From Streptomyces sp. NBC_00259 (GTDB lineage: Bacteria > Actinomycetota > Actinomycetes > Streptomycetales > Streptomycetaceae): a stretch of 64,000 nucleotides of DNA. Positions 51,454 to 59,914 of this stretch are shown one piece after another. Below the pieces are notes generated by a model. The model saw nothing but the letters and a program-made list of their open reading frames with translations. It did not search any database and had not been told where the DNA came from. The position numbers and the translations under genes are program-made. Within the stretch, counting starts at the first letter, position 1. Each line of letters starts with the position of its first letter. The DNA is taken from positions 7,567,501 through 7,631,500 of the forward strand of contig NZ_CP108080.1 of NCBI RefSeq assembly GCF_036181745.1, in the 5' to 3' direction.

Positions 51454-54400
51454 GTCGTCGCTCCGCGGTCGTGGGTGAGGTGGGCGGCCAGGGCCCGGAT
51501 GGTGGGGTTGCGGAAGAACTCGACCACCGGGACGCGCGTTCCGGTGCGCTCCGCGACGGTGTTCAGGAGGCGCAGGACGTCGAAGGAGTTGCCGCCGAGC
51601 AGGAAGAACGACTCGTCGGCACTCGTGGGCTCGTTGCCCAGCAGCTGGGTCCAGACGTCCCGGACCAGGGCCTGTGCCGGGTCCGGTGTCCAGCCCTCGG
51701 CCGGCTTCTTGACGGTGGCCTCGGCGAACTCGCCGAGGGCGAAGCGGTGCAGCAGCGTCTTGCGGTCGATCTTGCCGTTGTCGGTCAGCGGCATGACGTC
51801 CAGAGCCAGAATGTGCCGCGGGACCATGTACGGGGGCAGTGCGGCCCGGAGGGCGTCGCGCAGCGCCCGCGCGTCGACGTCGTCGCCGGGCCCCGGCAGG
51901 ACGAACAGGCACAAGGCCGCCTGTTCACCGGTGCCGTGCACCGCGCCGGCGGCGGCCCGGACGGACGGCAGCTTCTCGGCAGCGACCTCCAGCTCGCCGA
52001 GTTCGATGCGGTGGCCGCGCAGTTTGACCTGGGAATCCCGGCGGCCGAGGAACACCAGGGCGCCGTCCTCCGCGAGGATGGCCAGGTCGCCGGTGCGGTA
52101 GACGCGGCCGGTGCCGTCCGGGGCGGGCAGGAAGGCCGCCGTGGTGCGCTCGGGGTCGTGCAGGTAGCCCTCTGCCGGGCAGACGCCGCCGAAGTACAGC
52201 TCGCCCACGGCCCCCGGAGGCACCGGACGGCCGTCCGGGTCGAGGAGGTGGGTGTCGACGCCGGGAAGGGTGTGCCCGATCGGCACATGGGAGGGCCGGT
52301 CGGGGTCGGGACCGCCGGTCAGCACGTGGGCGGTGACGGCGTGCGTCTCGGTGGGCCCGTAGAGGTTGACCAGGGTGAGGCGCTCGTGATGGTTGAGGAG
52401 CCGTTGGGAGCGGCTGTCCAGGTGGAGCTGCTCGCCGGAGACACAGATGTGCCGCACGCTCGCGAGCGAGTGCCCGCCGTCGTGGACGGCGTCGGCGAAC
52501 GCGCCGAGGACGGCGACCGGCAGATAGACGTGGGTCAGCTGCTCCTGCTCGGTCAGCGCGGCGACCCGGGCGAGGTCGCGCCGGTCGACGGGGCCGAGCC
52601 CGTGGACCGTGCCGCCGGCCGCCAGGGTCGGGAAGATCTCCTGGTAGGAGACGTCGAACCCGAGCGGAGCGAACTGGAGGAAGCGGGTCAGGGGACCCAT
52701 CTGCAGGGCGTCGATCTGCCAGTGCAGCAGATTGACCAGGGCCGGCTGGCCCATCAGCACGCCCTTGGGGCGGCCGGTGGAGCCGGAGGTGAACATGACG
52801 TAGACGGGGTCGGTCCCGTCCGCGGCCTCCGGTGCCTCGGCGCCGGCGCCCGTCGTCCGAAGCTCGGCGACGGTCGTCCGCTCCGGCCCGTCGGACACCA
52901 CCTCCCGGGAGCCGATGACCAGCGAGCACCGCGAGTGGCTGATCATGTAGGCCAGCCGGTCCGCCGGCAGGGTGGTGTCGACGGGGAGGTACGCGGCTCC
53001 GCACCAGAGGACCGCCAGCATCGCCACGACGGTGTCCGCGAGGCTCTCGGGGACGACGGCGACGACGTCCCCGCGCCGCACCCCGCGCCGGTGCAGGCCG
53101 GCGGCCGCGCGTGCGGTGCGCTCCAGCAGCTGCGCGTACGTGAGGCCGCCGCCGTGCGGATCGGTGACCGCGAGCCGCTCGGGGTGCCGGTGGGCGGCCT
53201 CCCGGACCAGCCCGACCAGGCCGCCCGGGCCTTCGGTACGACCCTCGGCCGCACGGCGGAACCCGGGCACCGCGCGGGTGGCCAGGCCGGCGGTCAACCG
53301 CGGCAGCGGGGTGCGCGGGTCCGTGCCCGCCCGGAACAGCACCTGCCGGTACTCGGCGAGGAACCGCTCGGCGTAAGCGGCGGGGAAGACGTCCTTGTCG
53401 TACTCGACCTCGATCAGCAGGCCGTCCTCGACCGGGGTGGCGCCGAGCCAGAAGTCGAAGCGGGCGGCCTGCTGCGAGACGAACTGCACCGTGCCGTGCA
53501 GCCCGCCGGCGAACTCCCACCGGGTGCGGAGCTCGTCCTGCATGGCGAACATGCACTGGAACAGCGGGTTGCGGTTGGTGCTGCGCTCGGGCTCGGCCTG
53601 CGCCACCAGGGCGTCGAAGGGCACCGCCTGGAAGCGCTTCGCCTCACGCACCACCTTGGTGACGGCCGCCACGTGCTCGTCGAACGGCACGTCGCGGGCC
53701 GGCAGGACGAGCGGCAAGGTGTTCACGAAGTAGCCGGCGAGGTCGTGCGAGGCGATGGTGCGACGGGTGGAGAACGGGCTGCCGACGACGACCTGTTCCT
53801 GGCCGGCGTACTCGCCCAGCAGAGCCGCGTAGCAGGCGAGCAGCACGGCGAAGGGGGTGGTGGCCAGCTCGCGTGCGGTGCGCTCGACGAGCGCCCGCTC
53901 CTCGGCGCCGAGCAGCAGGTTCAGGTCCGCTCCGGCGAAGTCCGTGTTCAGCGGCCGGGTGGGCAGCGGGTAGAGGGTGGTCGGCGGTACGCGGTCCAGC
54001 CCGGCGGCGAGCCGCTTGGCCTCGCCGGCCTCGATGGCGGCGTCGGTCGCCCTCACCTGGGCGGCGAGTTCGGCGGCGAGCAGGCGTTCGCGCTCGACGG
54101 GGTCCGAGCCGGCCGCACCGGCCGCACCGGCCGCACCGGGCGCGTCGGTGGCGAGGCGGTAGCCCTCGGACAGTTCCTCGAGCAGGGCGGCCATGGAGAC
54201 GCCGTCGCTGACGGAGTGGTGGACGTTGCACAGCAGGGCGCTGCGGCCCGGTGCGGTGAGCAGCTTGAAGCGGCACAGCGGTGCCGTCCGCAGGTCGACC
54301 GCGAGGCGGGCGAAGGCGGTGCTCTCCTCGTCCAGCAGGTATTGCCATGCGGCGCCGGTGGCCGCGCTGGTGCTCACCTCCAGCGGGACGGTACCGGTCT

Positions 54401-54620
54401 CGGTGATCCGGGCGCGGGCCTCGCCGCCGTCGAGGGCGAACTCGGTGCGCAGGGTCGGCTGGAGGTCCAGCAGCCGGCGCAGGGCGGCGCGCAGCGCATC
54501 CGCGTCCGCCTCGCCGTCGAACGTGATGCGGAAGCTGATGTTGTAGAGGTCCTTGCGCTCCATGGCCTCCTGGATGAACAGCAGGCCGCGTTGGGAGGCG
54601 GTGACGGGGATCTTGCTCAT
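51450..54620 (-). CDS. NRPS C-A-T module protein
   Basis: 1,056 residues. Condensation domain about 1-440: IPVTASQRGLLFIQE, CNVHHSVSDGVSM (HHxxxDG intact). Adenylation domain about 460-960: YVMFTSGSTGRPKGVLM, QFAPLGFDVSYQEIF, NLYGPTETHAV, VYRTGDLAILAEDG and KLRGHRIELGELE. Carrier domain about 970-1050 with FLLGGNSFDV (Ser attachment). The A-pocket residues read Asp-Val-Gln at 235/236/239, which also occurs in proline-type codes, but the remaining positions (my alignment gives Ile, Val, Leu, Ala, Val) do not complete a known signature. It contains no thioesterase, so the chain must pass to another protein. The free carrier at 54,643 precedes it by 22 bp. Confidence 0.93.
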   Translation of the reverse strand: MSKIPVTASQRGLLFIQEAMERKDLYNISFRITFDGEADADALRAALRRLLDLQPTLRTEFALDGGEARARITETGTVPLEVSTSAATGAAWQYLLDEESTAFARLAVDLRTAPLCRFKLLTAPGRSALLCNVHHSVSDGVSMAALLEELSEGYRLATDAPGAAGAAGAAGSDPVERERLLAAELAAQVRATDAAIEAGEAKRLAAGLDRVPPTTLYPLPTRPLNTDFAGADLNLLLGAEERALVERTARELATTPFAVLLACYAALLGEYAGQEQVVVGSPFSTRRTIASHDLAGYFVNTLPLVLPARDVPFDEHVAAVTKVVREAKRFQAVPFDALVAQAEPERSTNRNPLFQCMFAMQDELRTRWEFAGGLHGTVQFVSQQAARFDFWLGATPVEDGLLIEVEYDKDVFPAAYAERFLAEYRQVLFRAGTDPRTPLPRLTAGLATRAVPGFRRAAEGRTEGPGGLVGLVREAAHRHPERLAVTDPHGGGLTYAQLLERTARAAAGLHRRGVRRGDVVAVVPESLADTVVAMLAVLWCGAAYLPVDTTLPADRLAYMISHSRCSLVIGSREVVSDGPERTTVAELRTTGAGAEAPEAADGTDPVYVMFTSGSTGRPKGVLMGQPALVNLLHWQIDALQMGPLTRFLQFAPLGFDVSYQEIFPTLAAGGTVHGLGPVDRRDLARVAALTEQEQLTHVYLPVAVLGAFADAVHDGGHSLASVRHICVSGEQLHLDSRSQRLLNHHERLTLVNLYGPTETHAVTAHVLTGGPDPDRPSHVPIGHTLPGVDTHLLDPDGRPVPPGAVGELYFGGVCPAEGYLHDPERTTAAFLPAPDGTGRVYRTGDLAILAEDGALVFLGRRDSQVKLRGHRIELGELEVAAEKLPSVRAAAGAVHGTGEQAALCLFVLPGPGDDVDARALRDALRAALPPYMVPRHILALDVMPLTDNGKIDRKTLLHRFALGEFAEATVKKPAEGWTPDPAQALVRDVWTQLLGNEPTSADESFFLLGGNSFDVLRLLNTVAERTGTRVPVVEFFRNPTIRALAAHLTHDRGATT

Positions 54621-54642
54621 GTGCCGCTCCGTTCAGTTCCAG

Positions 54643-54921
54643 TCAGTTCCAGGACGCGACGAAGGCCACGAGGTCCGCGACCGTGACGACGTCGGCGAGC
54701 TGGTACGGGTCGATCTCCTGGGTGGGGTCGACGGCGAGGTCGCCGAGGATGCGGAGCAGCAGGAGGGAGTCGATGCCGAGCGCGGCGAGCTCGGTGTCGG
54801 GAGTCAGCGGCTGCTCGCCGAGGCGCCGGGTGATCGCGTCGTGCACTCGGTCGCCGGCGGCCGAGGGGACCGCGTGGCCGGCGGGGTGGAGGAGGTGCTG
54901 CGTCGTGGAGGAGCCGGTCAT
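54643..54921 (-). CDS. stand-alone acyl/peptidyl carrier protein
   Basis: 92 residues from the ATG at 54921 (GGAAGG upstream; a TTG two codons earlier is in frame). The carrier motif ELAALGIDSLLLLRILGDL includes the phosphopantetheine-attachment Ser in DSL. Before it is a flexible 30-residue tail, and after it VDPTQEIDPYQLADVVTVADLVAFV as helices II-IV. A free carrier beside free A domains is the layout of type II NRPS systems, in which an amino acid is tailored while bound to the carrier. Likely partners are adenylation enzymes 1-3 and the flavin-dependent enzyme implied by the reductase at 61,687. Confidence 0.9.
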   Translation of the reverse strand: MTGSSTTQHLLHPAGHAVPSAAGDRVHDAITRRLGEQPLTPDTELAALGIDSLLLLRILGDLAVDPTQEIDPYQLADVVTVADLVAFVASWN

Positions 54922-55053
54922 GGTCAAGGGCCTTCCTTGGTGCGGGTGATGGAGGGAGCGGTGGTGCGGCTCCCGGACGGCGGCGTGGGGACCGCCCTGG
55001 GCTGTCGGCCGGTCAGGACGGCCGGGTCGTCGGTCGGCAGGCAGGCGCGCAGG

Positions 55054-55971
55054 TCAGCTCGCGGTGAGCACGGGTTCGTCGTCGAGGTGCTCGGCGGCCA
55101 CCTCCACGGCGGTGGCCACCAGAGCGTCCAGTGCGCTGTTGGGAGTCCTGGTCCGTCGTCGGACCACCTGGGTCCACGTCTCGAACGGCGGCGCCCAGTC
55201 GACGGCGGCCAGGGTCCCTTCGGCGAGCTCCCGTTTCACGGAGACGAGGGGGATGAACGCCATGCCGATGCCCAGGGCGACGCTGCGCTTGGCCGCGTCG
55301 ATCGAGTCGAGGTCGAACACGCGGGGGCGGTCCGCGCCGTCGCGCAGCCCGAGGGTTTCCTCGAACTGGAGTTGGTAGCCGGCCCGGGTGTCGGCGCGGA
55401 TGATCGGCGTGGCGCGCAGCACGTCCATGGTGACCGGGCCGCGTGCCGCGTGCCACCCCGGGCTGCTCACCAGCACCATGGGCTCGGGGCACAGGACCTG
55501 GGTCTCCAGTCCCTCGTGCTCCTCGGGGGAGCCGACGACGAAGGCGCAGTCCAGGCGGCCCTCTCGGACGGCCGCCACGGCGTCCGGGCCGGCGCCCGCG
55601 TGCAGGGCGACCTGGACGTCGGGGTAGCGGCGGTAGAGATACTCGACCATCGGCAGCAGCCGGTAGCTGGTCAGGCTCTCCACCGTGCCGACGTCGACCC
55701 GGCCGTGCGGCCGGCCGTCGGCGACGATGGCCTGCCGGGCCCGGCCGGTGAGCGAGATGATCTCGCGAGCGTAGGGGAGGAGCTGACTGCCGGCGGCGGT
55801 GGGTCTCACTCCGCTCGGCAGGCGCTCGAGGAGCGTGGTCCCGAGCCCCTGCTCCAGCGACTTGACACGGCTGGTGACCGTGGGCTGCGACAGGTTCAGC
55901 CGGGCGGCCGCTCTGGTGAAGCTTCCTATATCGACCACGGCCACGAAGGCGTGGAGTTGAGGAGTGTCCAC
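55054..55971 (-). CDS. LysR-family transcriptional regulator
   Basis: 305 residues from a GTG at 55971 with GAGGAGA upstream. The N-terminal winged HTH is QLHAFVAVVDIGSFTRAAARLNLSQPTVTSRVKSLEQGLGTTLLER. The effector domain follows (GRVDVGTVESLTSYRLLPMVEYLYRRYPDVQV, LDCAFVVGSPEEHEGLE, VALGIGMAFIPLVSV). Inducers bind in the cleft between the two effector subdomains. It is divergent from the small repeat-peptide gene at 56,184, so LysR sites between 55,972 and 56,183 could control both. LysR regulators of biosynthetic clusters often act locally. Confidence 0.92.
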   Translation of the reverse strand: MDTPQLHAFVAVVDIGSFTRAAARLNLSQPTVTSRVKSLEQGLGTTLLERLPSGVRPTAAGSQLLPYAREIISLTGRARQAIVADGRPHGRVDVGTVESLTSYRLLPMVEYLYRRYPDVQVALHAGAGPDAVAAVREGRLDCAFVVGSPEEHEGLETQVLCPEPMVLVSSPGWHAARGPVTMDVLRATPIIRADTRAGYQLQFEETLGLRDGADRPRVFDLDSIDAAKRSVALGIGMAFIPLVSVKRELAEGTLAAVDWAPPFETWTQVVRRRTRTPNSALDALVATAVEVAAEHLDDEPVLTAS

Positions 55972-56183
55972 AGTCCGAATCTCCTCTGCAGAACTGGACT
56001 GCTGTGCGGAGCTCCATGCTGTGGCGGTGGCCTATCGGTCCCCTACTGGTCCGGTATCGGCCGGGAGATCACCGGGAGGACCGCGGTGGTGCGGGATCGA
56101 TAGCCGTTGAGTGGCGGAGGTCCATACCTTCCTGAACAGCCGGCAACCCGGCCCGTTCCGCATCACACACGGGGAGACTCACC
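55972..56183. promoter_or_regulatory. divergent promoter region, LysR gene / repeat-peptide gene
   Basis: 212 bp with no gene. It should contain promoters for both genes and probably the LysR operator; I could not single out a convincing T-N11-A pair by eye. The ribosome site GGGGAG precedes the peptide's ATG. Confidence 0.45.
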
Positions 56184-56459
56184 ATGCGTACCGCCCGCCT
56201 CACGACCCTCATCGCCCCTCTCCTGCTCACGGCCACGGCCGCGGTCGCCGCCGTGGAGGGATCCGTCGTCGGTGGTGCCGCCACCATCGGCACCGAGGTA
56301 CGGGCGTCCGCGACCGACGACACCCCGTGGCCGCGCCTTTCCCTCCGCCCCGCCGCGGTGGCCTCGGACGGGGACACCCCGTGGCCGCGCCTCTCCTCCC
56401 GCGCCGTCGCGGTGGCCTCGGACGGAGACACGCCGTGGCCCGCCGGCGGGGGTCAGTGA
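56184..56459 (+). CDS. secreted small peptide with three 18-residue DTPWP repeats
   Basis: 91 residues, ATG with GGGGAG upstream. The N-terminus is a Sec-type signal (RLTTLIAPLLLTATAAVAAV). From residue 46 come three units at 46-63, 64-81 and 82-91: DTPWPRLSLRPAAVASDG, DTPWPRLSSRAVAVASDG and DTPWPAGGGQ. The DNA repeats with an exact 54-bp period (56319, 56373, 56427). No cysteines are present. The only plus-strand gene in the cluster, it meets the SARP gene tail-to-tail, their stops overlapping within seven bases. AfsS beside AfsR in S. coelicolor is also a tiny repeat protein, but the repeat differs and AfsS is cytoplasmic. It could be a multicore RiPP-like precursor, a secreted signal or an AfsS analogue; I cannot choose. 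Confidence 0.75.
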   Translation: MRTARLTTLIAPLLLTATAAVAAVEGSVVGGAATIGTEVRASATDDTPWPRLSLRPAAVASDGDTPWPRLSSRAVAVASDGDTPWPAGGGQ

Positions 56460-59404
56460 CGTAGCGGGGTCCGGCCCTGCGGCTCGAATCCGATGTCGGC
56501 CGACAGGCCCGAGTGGTCCGCCTCCAGCTGCGCCAGCTCGAGGCGGACCTCGGCCGCGCCCACCCGGTCCATCGTCCGTGCGCGGATCGCGACCACCTCG
56601 CGCAGCAGCCGCTGCGCTTCGGCGGAGCGCCCGAGCCGGGCGTTGACCGATCCCAGCCGGTGCAGGATCCGCGACTCGCCGGCGATGTCACCGCGTGAGC
56701 GCACCTGGTCGAGGACGCCGCGCAGCAACTGTTCGGCCTCCGGATAGCGTTCGCGGCGCTGCATGAGGTCGCTCATCACGAACCTCACCTGCCCCTCCAT
56801 GCGCGTGTTGCGGGTGCGGCGGCAGATGTCCATCGCCTGGTCGAGCAGTTCCTCGGCGTCGTCGAGGCGGCCCTGGTCGAGGGCGAGCCGGGCCAGGTGG
56901 GCGAGGGTGTTGGTCTGTCCCACGTGGTCGCCGACCGCCTGGAAGTCCGCCACCGCCTGCCGGTGCAGCACAAGGGCGGACGGTTCGTCGCCCTGGCGCT
57001 GGGACAGCATGGCCAGGTTGCGGCGGACCAGCGCGAGGCCCAGGGTGTCGCCCAGTGCCTCGAACGCCTCCTGGGCCGGCTCCAGGGCGCCGCGCGCGGG
57101 GGTCAGCTGGGAACGGGTGAGGTACAGCGAGCTCATCGAGAGCATGACGGCCGCCCGGCCCCGGAGCAGCCCCGCCTCGGAGGCCGCCGCGAGGGCCCTT
57201 TCGTGTGTGCGCTGCCAGTCGTCGAAGTAGCAGCGGGACTCGAACATCGTCACCAGGGTGACGGCCAGGTCCCAGCACGCCTCCGCCCGTCCGGTCTCCG
57301 CCGCCAGGTCCACGACGTGGCAGAGGTTGGCCCGTTCGGTCTCCAGCCAGGCCAGCGGATCCCGCAGCAGCTGGTCCACCTGTGCCTCGGGCAGGTGCCA
57401 GCGTGGTGCGTCGCCGTGCAGGATGGTGAAGTCCCCTCCGTACAGTCGCCGGTGGGCTTCGTCCGCGAGGGCCAGCCAGCCGCCGACGAGCCGGGTCAGG
57501 GCGTCCTCGGCCCCGTCGTCGGCCGCGTGCCGCTCCCGTTCCTCGCGGGCGAAGAGGCGGACCAGGGAGTGCAGTCGGTAGTGAGGTTCGCTGGGGAGGG
57601 CGGTGCTGTCGACCTCCAGCATCTGCGCGTCCACCAGCGATTCCAGCAGGTCTCCTGCGTGAAACAGGTCCGTGTCCAGCAGCGCCGCCGCCACCCAGGT
57701 GGGGAGCGAGCCGCAGTCCTCGAGGCTGAGCAGCCGTAACAGCCGGCGGCCGGTGCCGGTCAGCCCGTCGTAGGTGAGGGCGATGCTGGAGCGGATGGCC
57801 AGCTCACCGTGGGACAGTTCGTCCAGCCGGTGTCTCTCGTCGGAGAGCCGGTCGCGCATCCACATCAGCGACCAGTTGGGGCGTGCGGCCAGCCGGGCGG
57901 CGACGATGCGCAGGGCCAGCGGAAGCCGCCCGACCATCCGGACCAGGTCCGCGGCCACCTCCGGCTCCGCGGCCACGCGGGCCGGGCCGATGACCGCGGC
58001 CAGCATGTCGATCGCCTCCTGCCGGCTGCACACGTCCACGTACAGGAACCGGGCACCGGGCAGTCCGGTGATCCCGGACTGCCCGGTGACGATGACGGAG
58101 GACGTGCCGTGGCCGGGCAGCAGGAGGCGGACCTGCTGCGTCGCGGAGGCGTTGTCGAGCACGATCAGCATGCGCTTTCCCGCGAGCAGGCTGCGGTACA
58201 TCTCGGCCCGCTCGTCGATCGGTCCGGGTATCTGCGCGCCCGGGATGCCCAGGGCGCGCAGGAACCGGCCCAGCGCGTCGAGCGCGGTCGCCGACGAGGG
58301 CTCGGTGCCGGCCAGGTCGCAGTAGAGCTGCCCGTCGGGGAAGTCCCGGACCAGCCGGTGCCCCAGGTGAACGGCGATCGTGCTCTTGCCCACGCCGGAG
58401 GGCCCGGACAGCACCGCCACGGGCGTGGGCCGCCCGTCCCCGCCGGCCAGCAGCAGCTCCTGGGCCGCCTCGACGATCTGGGTACGGCCGGTGAAGTCCG
58501 CGTTGTCGAGAGGAAGTTGGAAGGGCGTGCCGCGACCGGGCCGGGTCGGCGGCAGGGCGGCCTCGGAGGCCGCGGCCGGGGCGCGGACGGGTGCCTCGGC
58601 CACGGAGGTGACGTCCTGCTCGGTGCCGGGCAGGCGCAGGTCCGGGTCGCCCGCCAGGATCGCCGACTCCAGCTCCCGCAGCTGGTCTCCCGGCTCGATG
58701 CCCAACTGCTCGACGAGGATCGTTCGCCCCTCCCGGAAGACCTCCAGGGCCTCGGCCTGCCGACCCGACCGGTACAGGGCCAGCATCAGTCGGCCGCGCA
58801 GCGTCTCCCGCAGCGGGTAGGCGGCCACCAGGGCCGAGAGTTCGGGGACGATCTGTACATGACGGCCGAGGCGCAGCTCCATGTCGGCGTACGTCTCCAG
58901 GTTGATCAGCCGGTACTCGTCGAGCTGGGCGGCCATGGACTGGAGCTTGTCGCTGCGGCTCCCGCTGAGCGCGGGGCCGCGCCACAGGTCGGCCGCGCGC
59001 CGGGTGAGCGCGGCCGCCTCCTGCAGGCGACCGGCCTGTGCGGCGTCGTGGGCCTCCTTCCGGTACCGGGAGAAGAGCGCCGCGTCGAGCCGGTCGCCCG
59101 AGACCTCCAGGACGTATCCGGGTTCCCTGGTGACCAGCCGCGCGCCTTCCCCGATCACGGCGAGACTGGTCCGCAGGGCGGATATGCAGGTCTGTACCTG
59201 CGTACGGGCGGTTACCGGGGGCTCTTCGCCCCAGATCGCGTCGATGAGACTTTCCGTACTGACCACCCGGTTGGCCTCGAGGAGAAGGGCTCCGAGCACC
59301 ACTTGTTGCCGCCCGCGGGGAATGCGACACTCCTCGCCCGACGCTCCCGTTACCTCCAGCGGTCCGAGGACGCGGTAAATGGGTTTGTCGGCCGTCGTCG
59401 GCAT
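56453..59404 (-). CDS. AfsR/SARP-family regulator with NB-ARC and TPR domains
   Basis: 983 residues from the ATG at 59404 (GGAG upstream); the longer in-frame start at 59458 is less likely. Residues 1-95 are an OmpR-type winged helix (YRVLGPLEVTG, GRQQVVLGALLLEANRVVSTESLIDAIWGE). Residues about 100-245 are the BTAD domain (DAALFSRYRKEAHDAAQAG, ALYRSGRQAEALEVFREGRTILVEQLGIEPG). The NB-ARC ATPase starts with P-loop GPSGVGKST near residue 336 and includes MLIVLDNAS. The rest, from about 640, is TPR repeats. SARP proteins bind tandem repeats upstream of biosynthetic genes and activate them, so this is the likely main activator of the cluster. Confidence 0.95.
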   Translation of the reverse strand: MPTTADKPIYRVLGPLEVTGASGEECRIPRGRQQVVLGALLLEANRVVSTESLIDAIWGEEPPVTARTQVQTCISALRTSLAVIGEGARLVTREPGYVLEVSGDRLDAALFSRYRKEAHDAAQAGRLQEAAALTRRAADLWRGPALSGSRSDKLQSMAAQLDEYRLINLETYADMELRLGRHVQIVPELSALVAAYPLRETLRGRLMLALYRSGRQAEALEVFREGRTILVEQLGIEPGDQLRELESAILAGDPDLRLPGTEQDVTSVAEAPVRAPAAASEAALPPTRPGRGTPFQLPLDNADFTGRTQIVEAAQELLLAGGDGRPTPVAVLSGPSGVGKSTIAVHLGHRLVRDFPDGQLYCDLAGTEPSSATALDALGRFLRALGIPGAQIPGPIDERAEMYRSLLAGKRMLIVLDNASATQQVRLLLPGHGTSSVIVTGQSGITGLPGARFLYVDVCSRQEAIDMLAAVIGPARVAAEPEVAADLVRMVGRLPLALRIVAARLAARPNWSLMWMRDRLSDERHRLDELSHGELAIRSSIALTYDGLTGTGRRLLRLLSLEDCGSLPTWVAAALLDTDLFHAGDLLESLVDAQMLEVDSTALPSEPHYRLHSLVRLFAREERERHAADDGAEDALTRLVGGWLALADEAHRRLYGGDFTILHGDAPRWHLPEAQVDQLLRDPLAWLETERANLCHVVDLAAETGRAEACWDLAVTLVTMFESRCYFDDWQRTHERALAAASEAGLLRGRAAVMLSMSSLYLTRSQLTPARGALEPAQEAFEALGDTLGLALVRRNLAMLSQRQGDEPSALVLHRQAVADFQAVGDHVGQTNTLAHLARLALDQGRLDDAEELLDQAMDICRRTRNTRMEGQVRFVMSDLMQRRERYPEAEQLLRGVLDQVRSRGDIAGESRILHRLGSVNARLGRSAEAQRLLREVVAIRARTMDRVGAAEVRLELAQLEADHSGLSADIGFEPQGRTPLRH

Positions 59405-59496
59405 ATCGGTGTGGCTCCGTCTTCTCCCGAGCACCAGGACCAAACGCCAAATTAGCATGTGTGCACTGGTCAGTTGGGTGCCTGCGCCTCCACGGG

Positions 59497-59895
59497 TCAG
59501 GTCTCTTTCCTCGCACCTCCCCGGGCCTCCTCATCAGCGGATACCGGTGCGACGTACGTGCGGCAGGAGGAAATCAGGCCACATTTCGAAAGGTTGAAGA
59601 TGGCCGCGAAATCCACCGCCGTACAGGGGTCTTCGGGACGCCGGCGAATGCCCGTAACCACCATCTTTTCAGCCGAACCCCAGAGGTCCTCGATCACATA
59701 GGTGAAGCGCCGGCACTCTTCCGCTGCCGTCACCGCCGCGCGTCCGAAAGCCGCCGTCCCGTCGGACTCTCGGAGGGTGACGTCCTCGTCGAGGAGCGAG
59801 GCGAACGCGTCGTAGTCGCGGGCGTTCAGATAGGCGTAGCTGAGGTACACGTGCTCGACGGACACCCTTTTCGGCCATGGCTCCGACGGGTTCAT
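59497..59895 (-). CDS. SnoaL-like / NTF2-fold protein
   Basis: 132 residues from the ATG at 59895, with GAGGGG upstream. NTF2-like features: SVEHVYLSYAYLNARDYDAFASLLDEDVTLRESDG as the first helix-turn-strand unit, then RAAVTAAEECRRFTYVIEDLWGSAEKMVVTGI and TAVDFAAIFNLSKCGLISSCRTYVAPV. In biosynthetic clusters such proteins act as cyclases, dehydratases or isomerases. Pocket residues cannot be assigned from sequence. It lies 19 bp downstream of adenylation enzyme 2 and is probably co-transcribed with it. The 92 bp to the SARP start probably hold the SARP promoter. Confidence 0.78.
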   Translation of the reverse strand: MNPSEPWPKRVSVEHVYLSYAYLNARDYDAFASLLDEDVTLRESDGTAAFGRAAVTAAEECRRFTYVIEDLWGSAEKMVVTGIRRRPEDPCTAVDFAAIFNLSKCGLISSCRTYVAPVSADEEARGGARKET

Positions 59896-59914
59896 CCTGC
59901 CCCTCCCCGACGGC

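Noticed and set aside
51450..54620. Assigning proline to the C-A-T module from the Asp-Val-Gln pocket start
   Set aside because: Only three of the usual positions fit; the rest disagree.
51471..54686. 1,071-codon open frame on the plus strand opposite the C-A-T NRPS
   Set aside because: Composition is Gly/Val/Gln-rich antisense of a GC-rich gene. It shows no domains and no ribosome site, while the minus strand has full C, A and T motifs.
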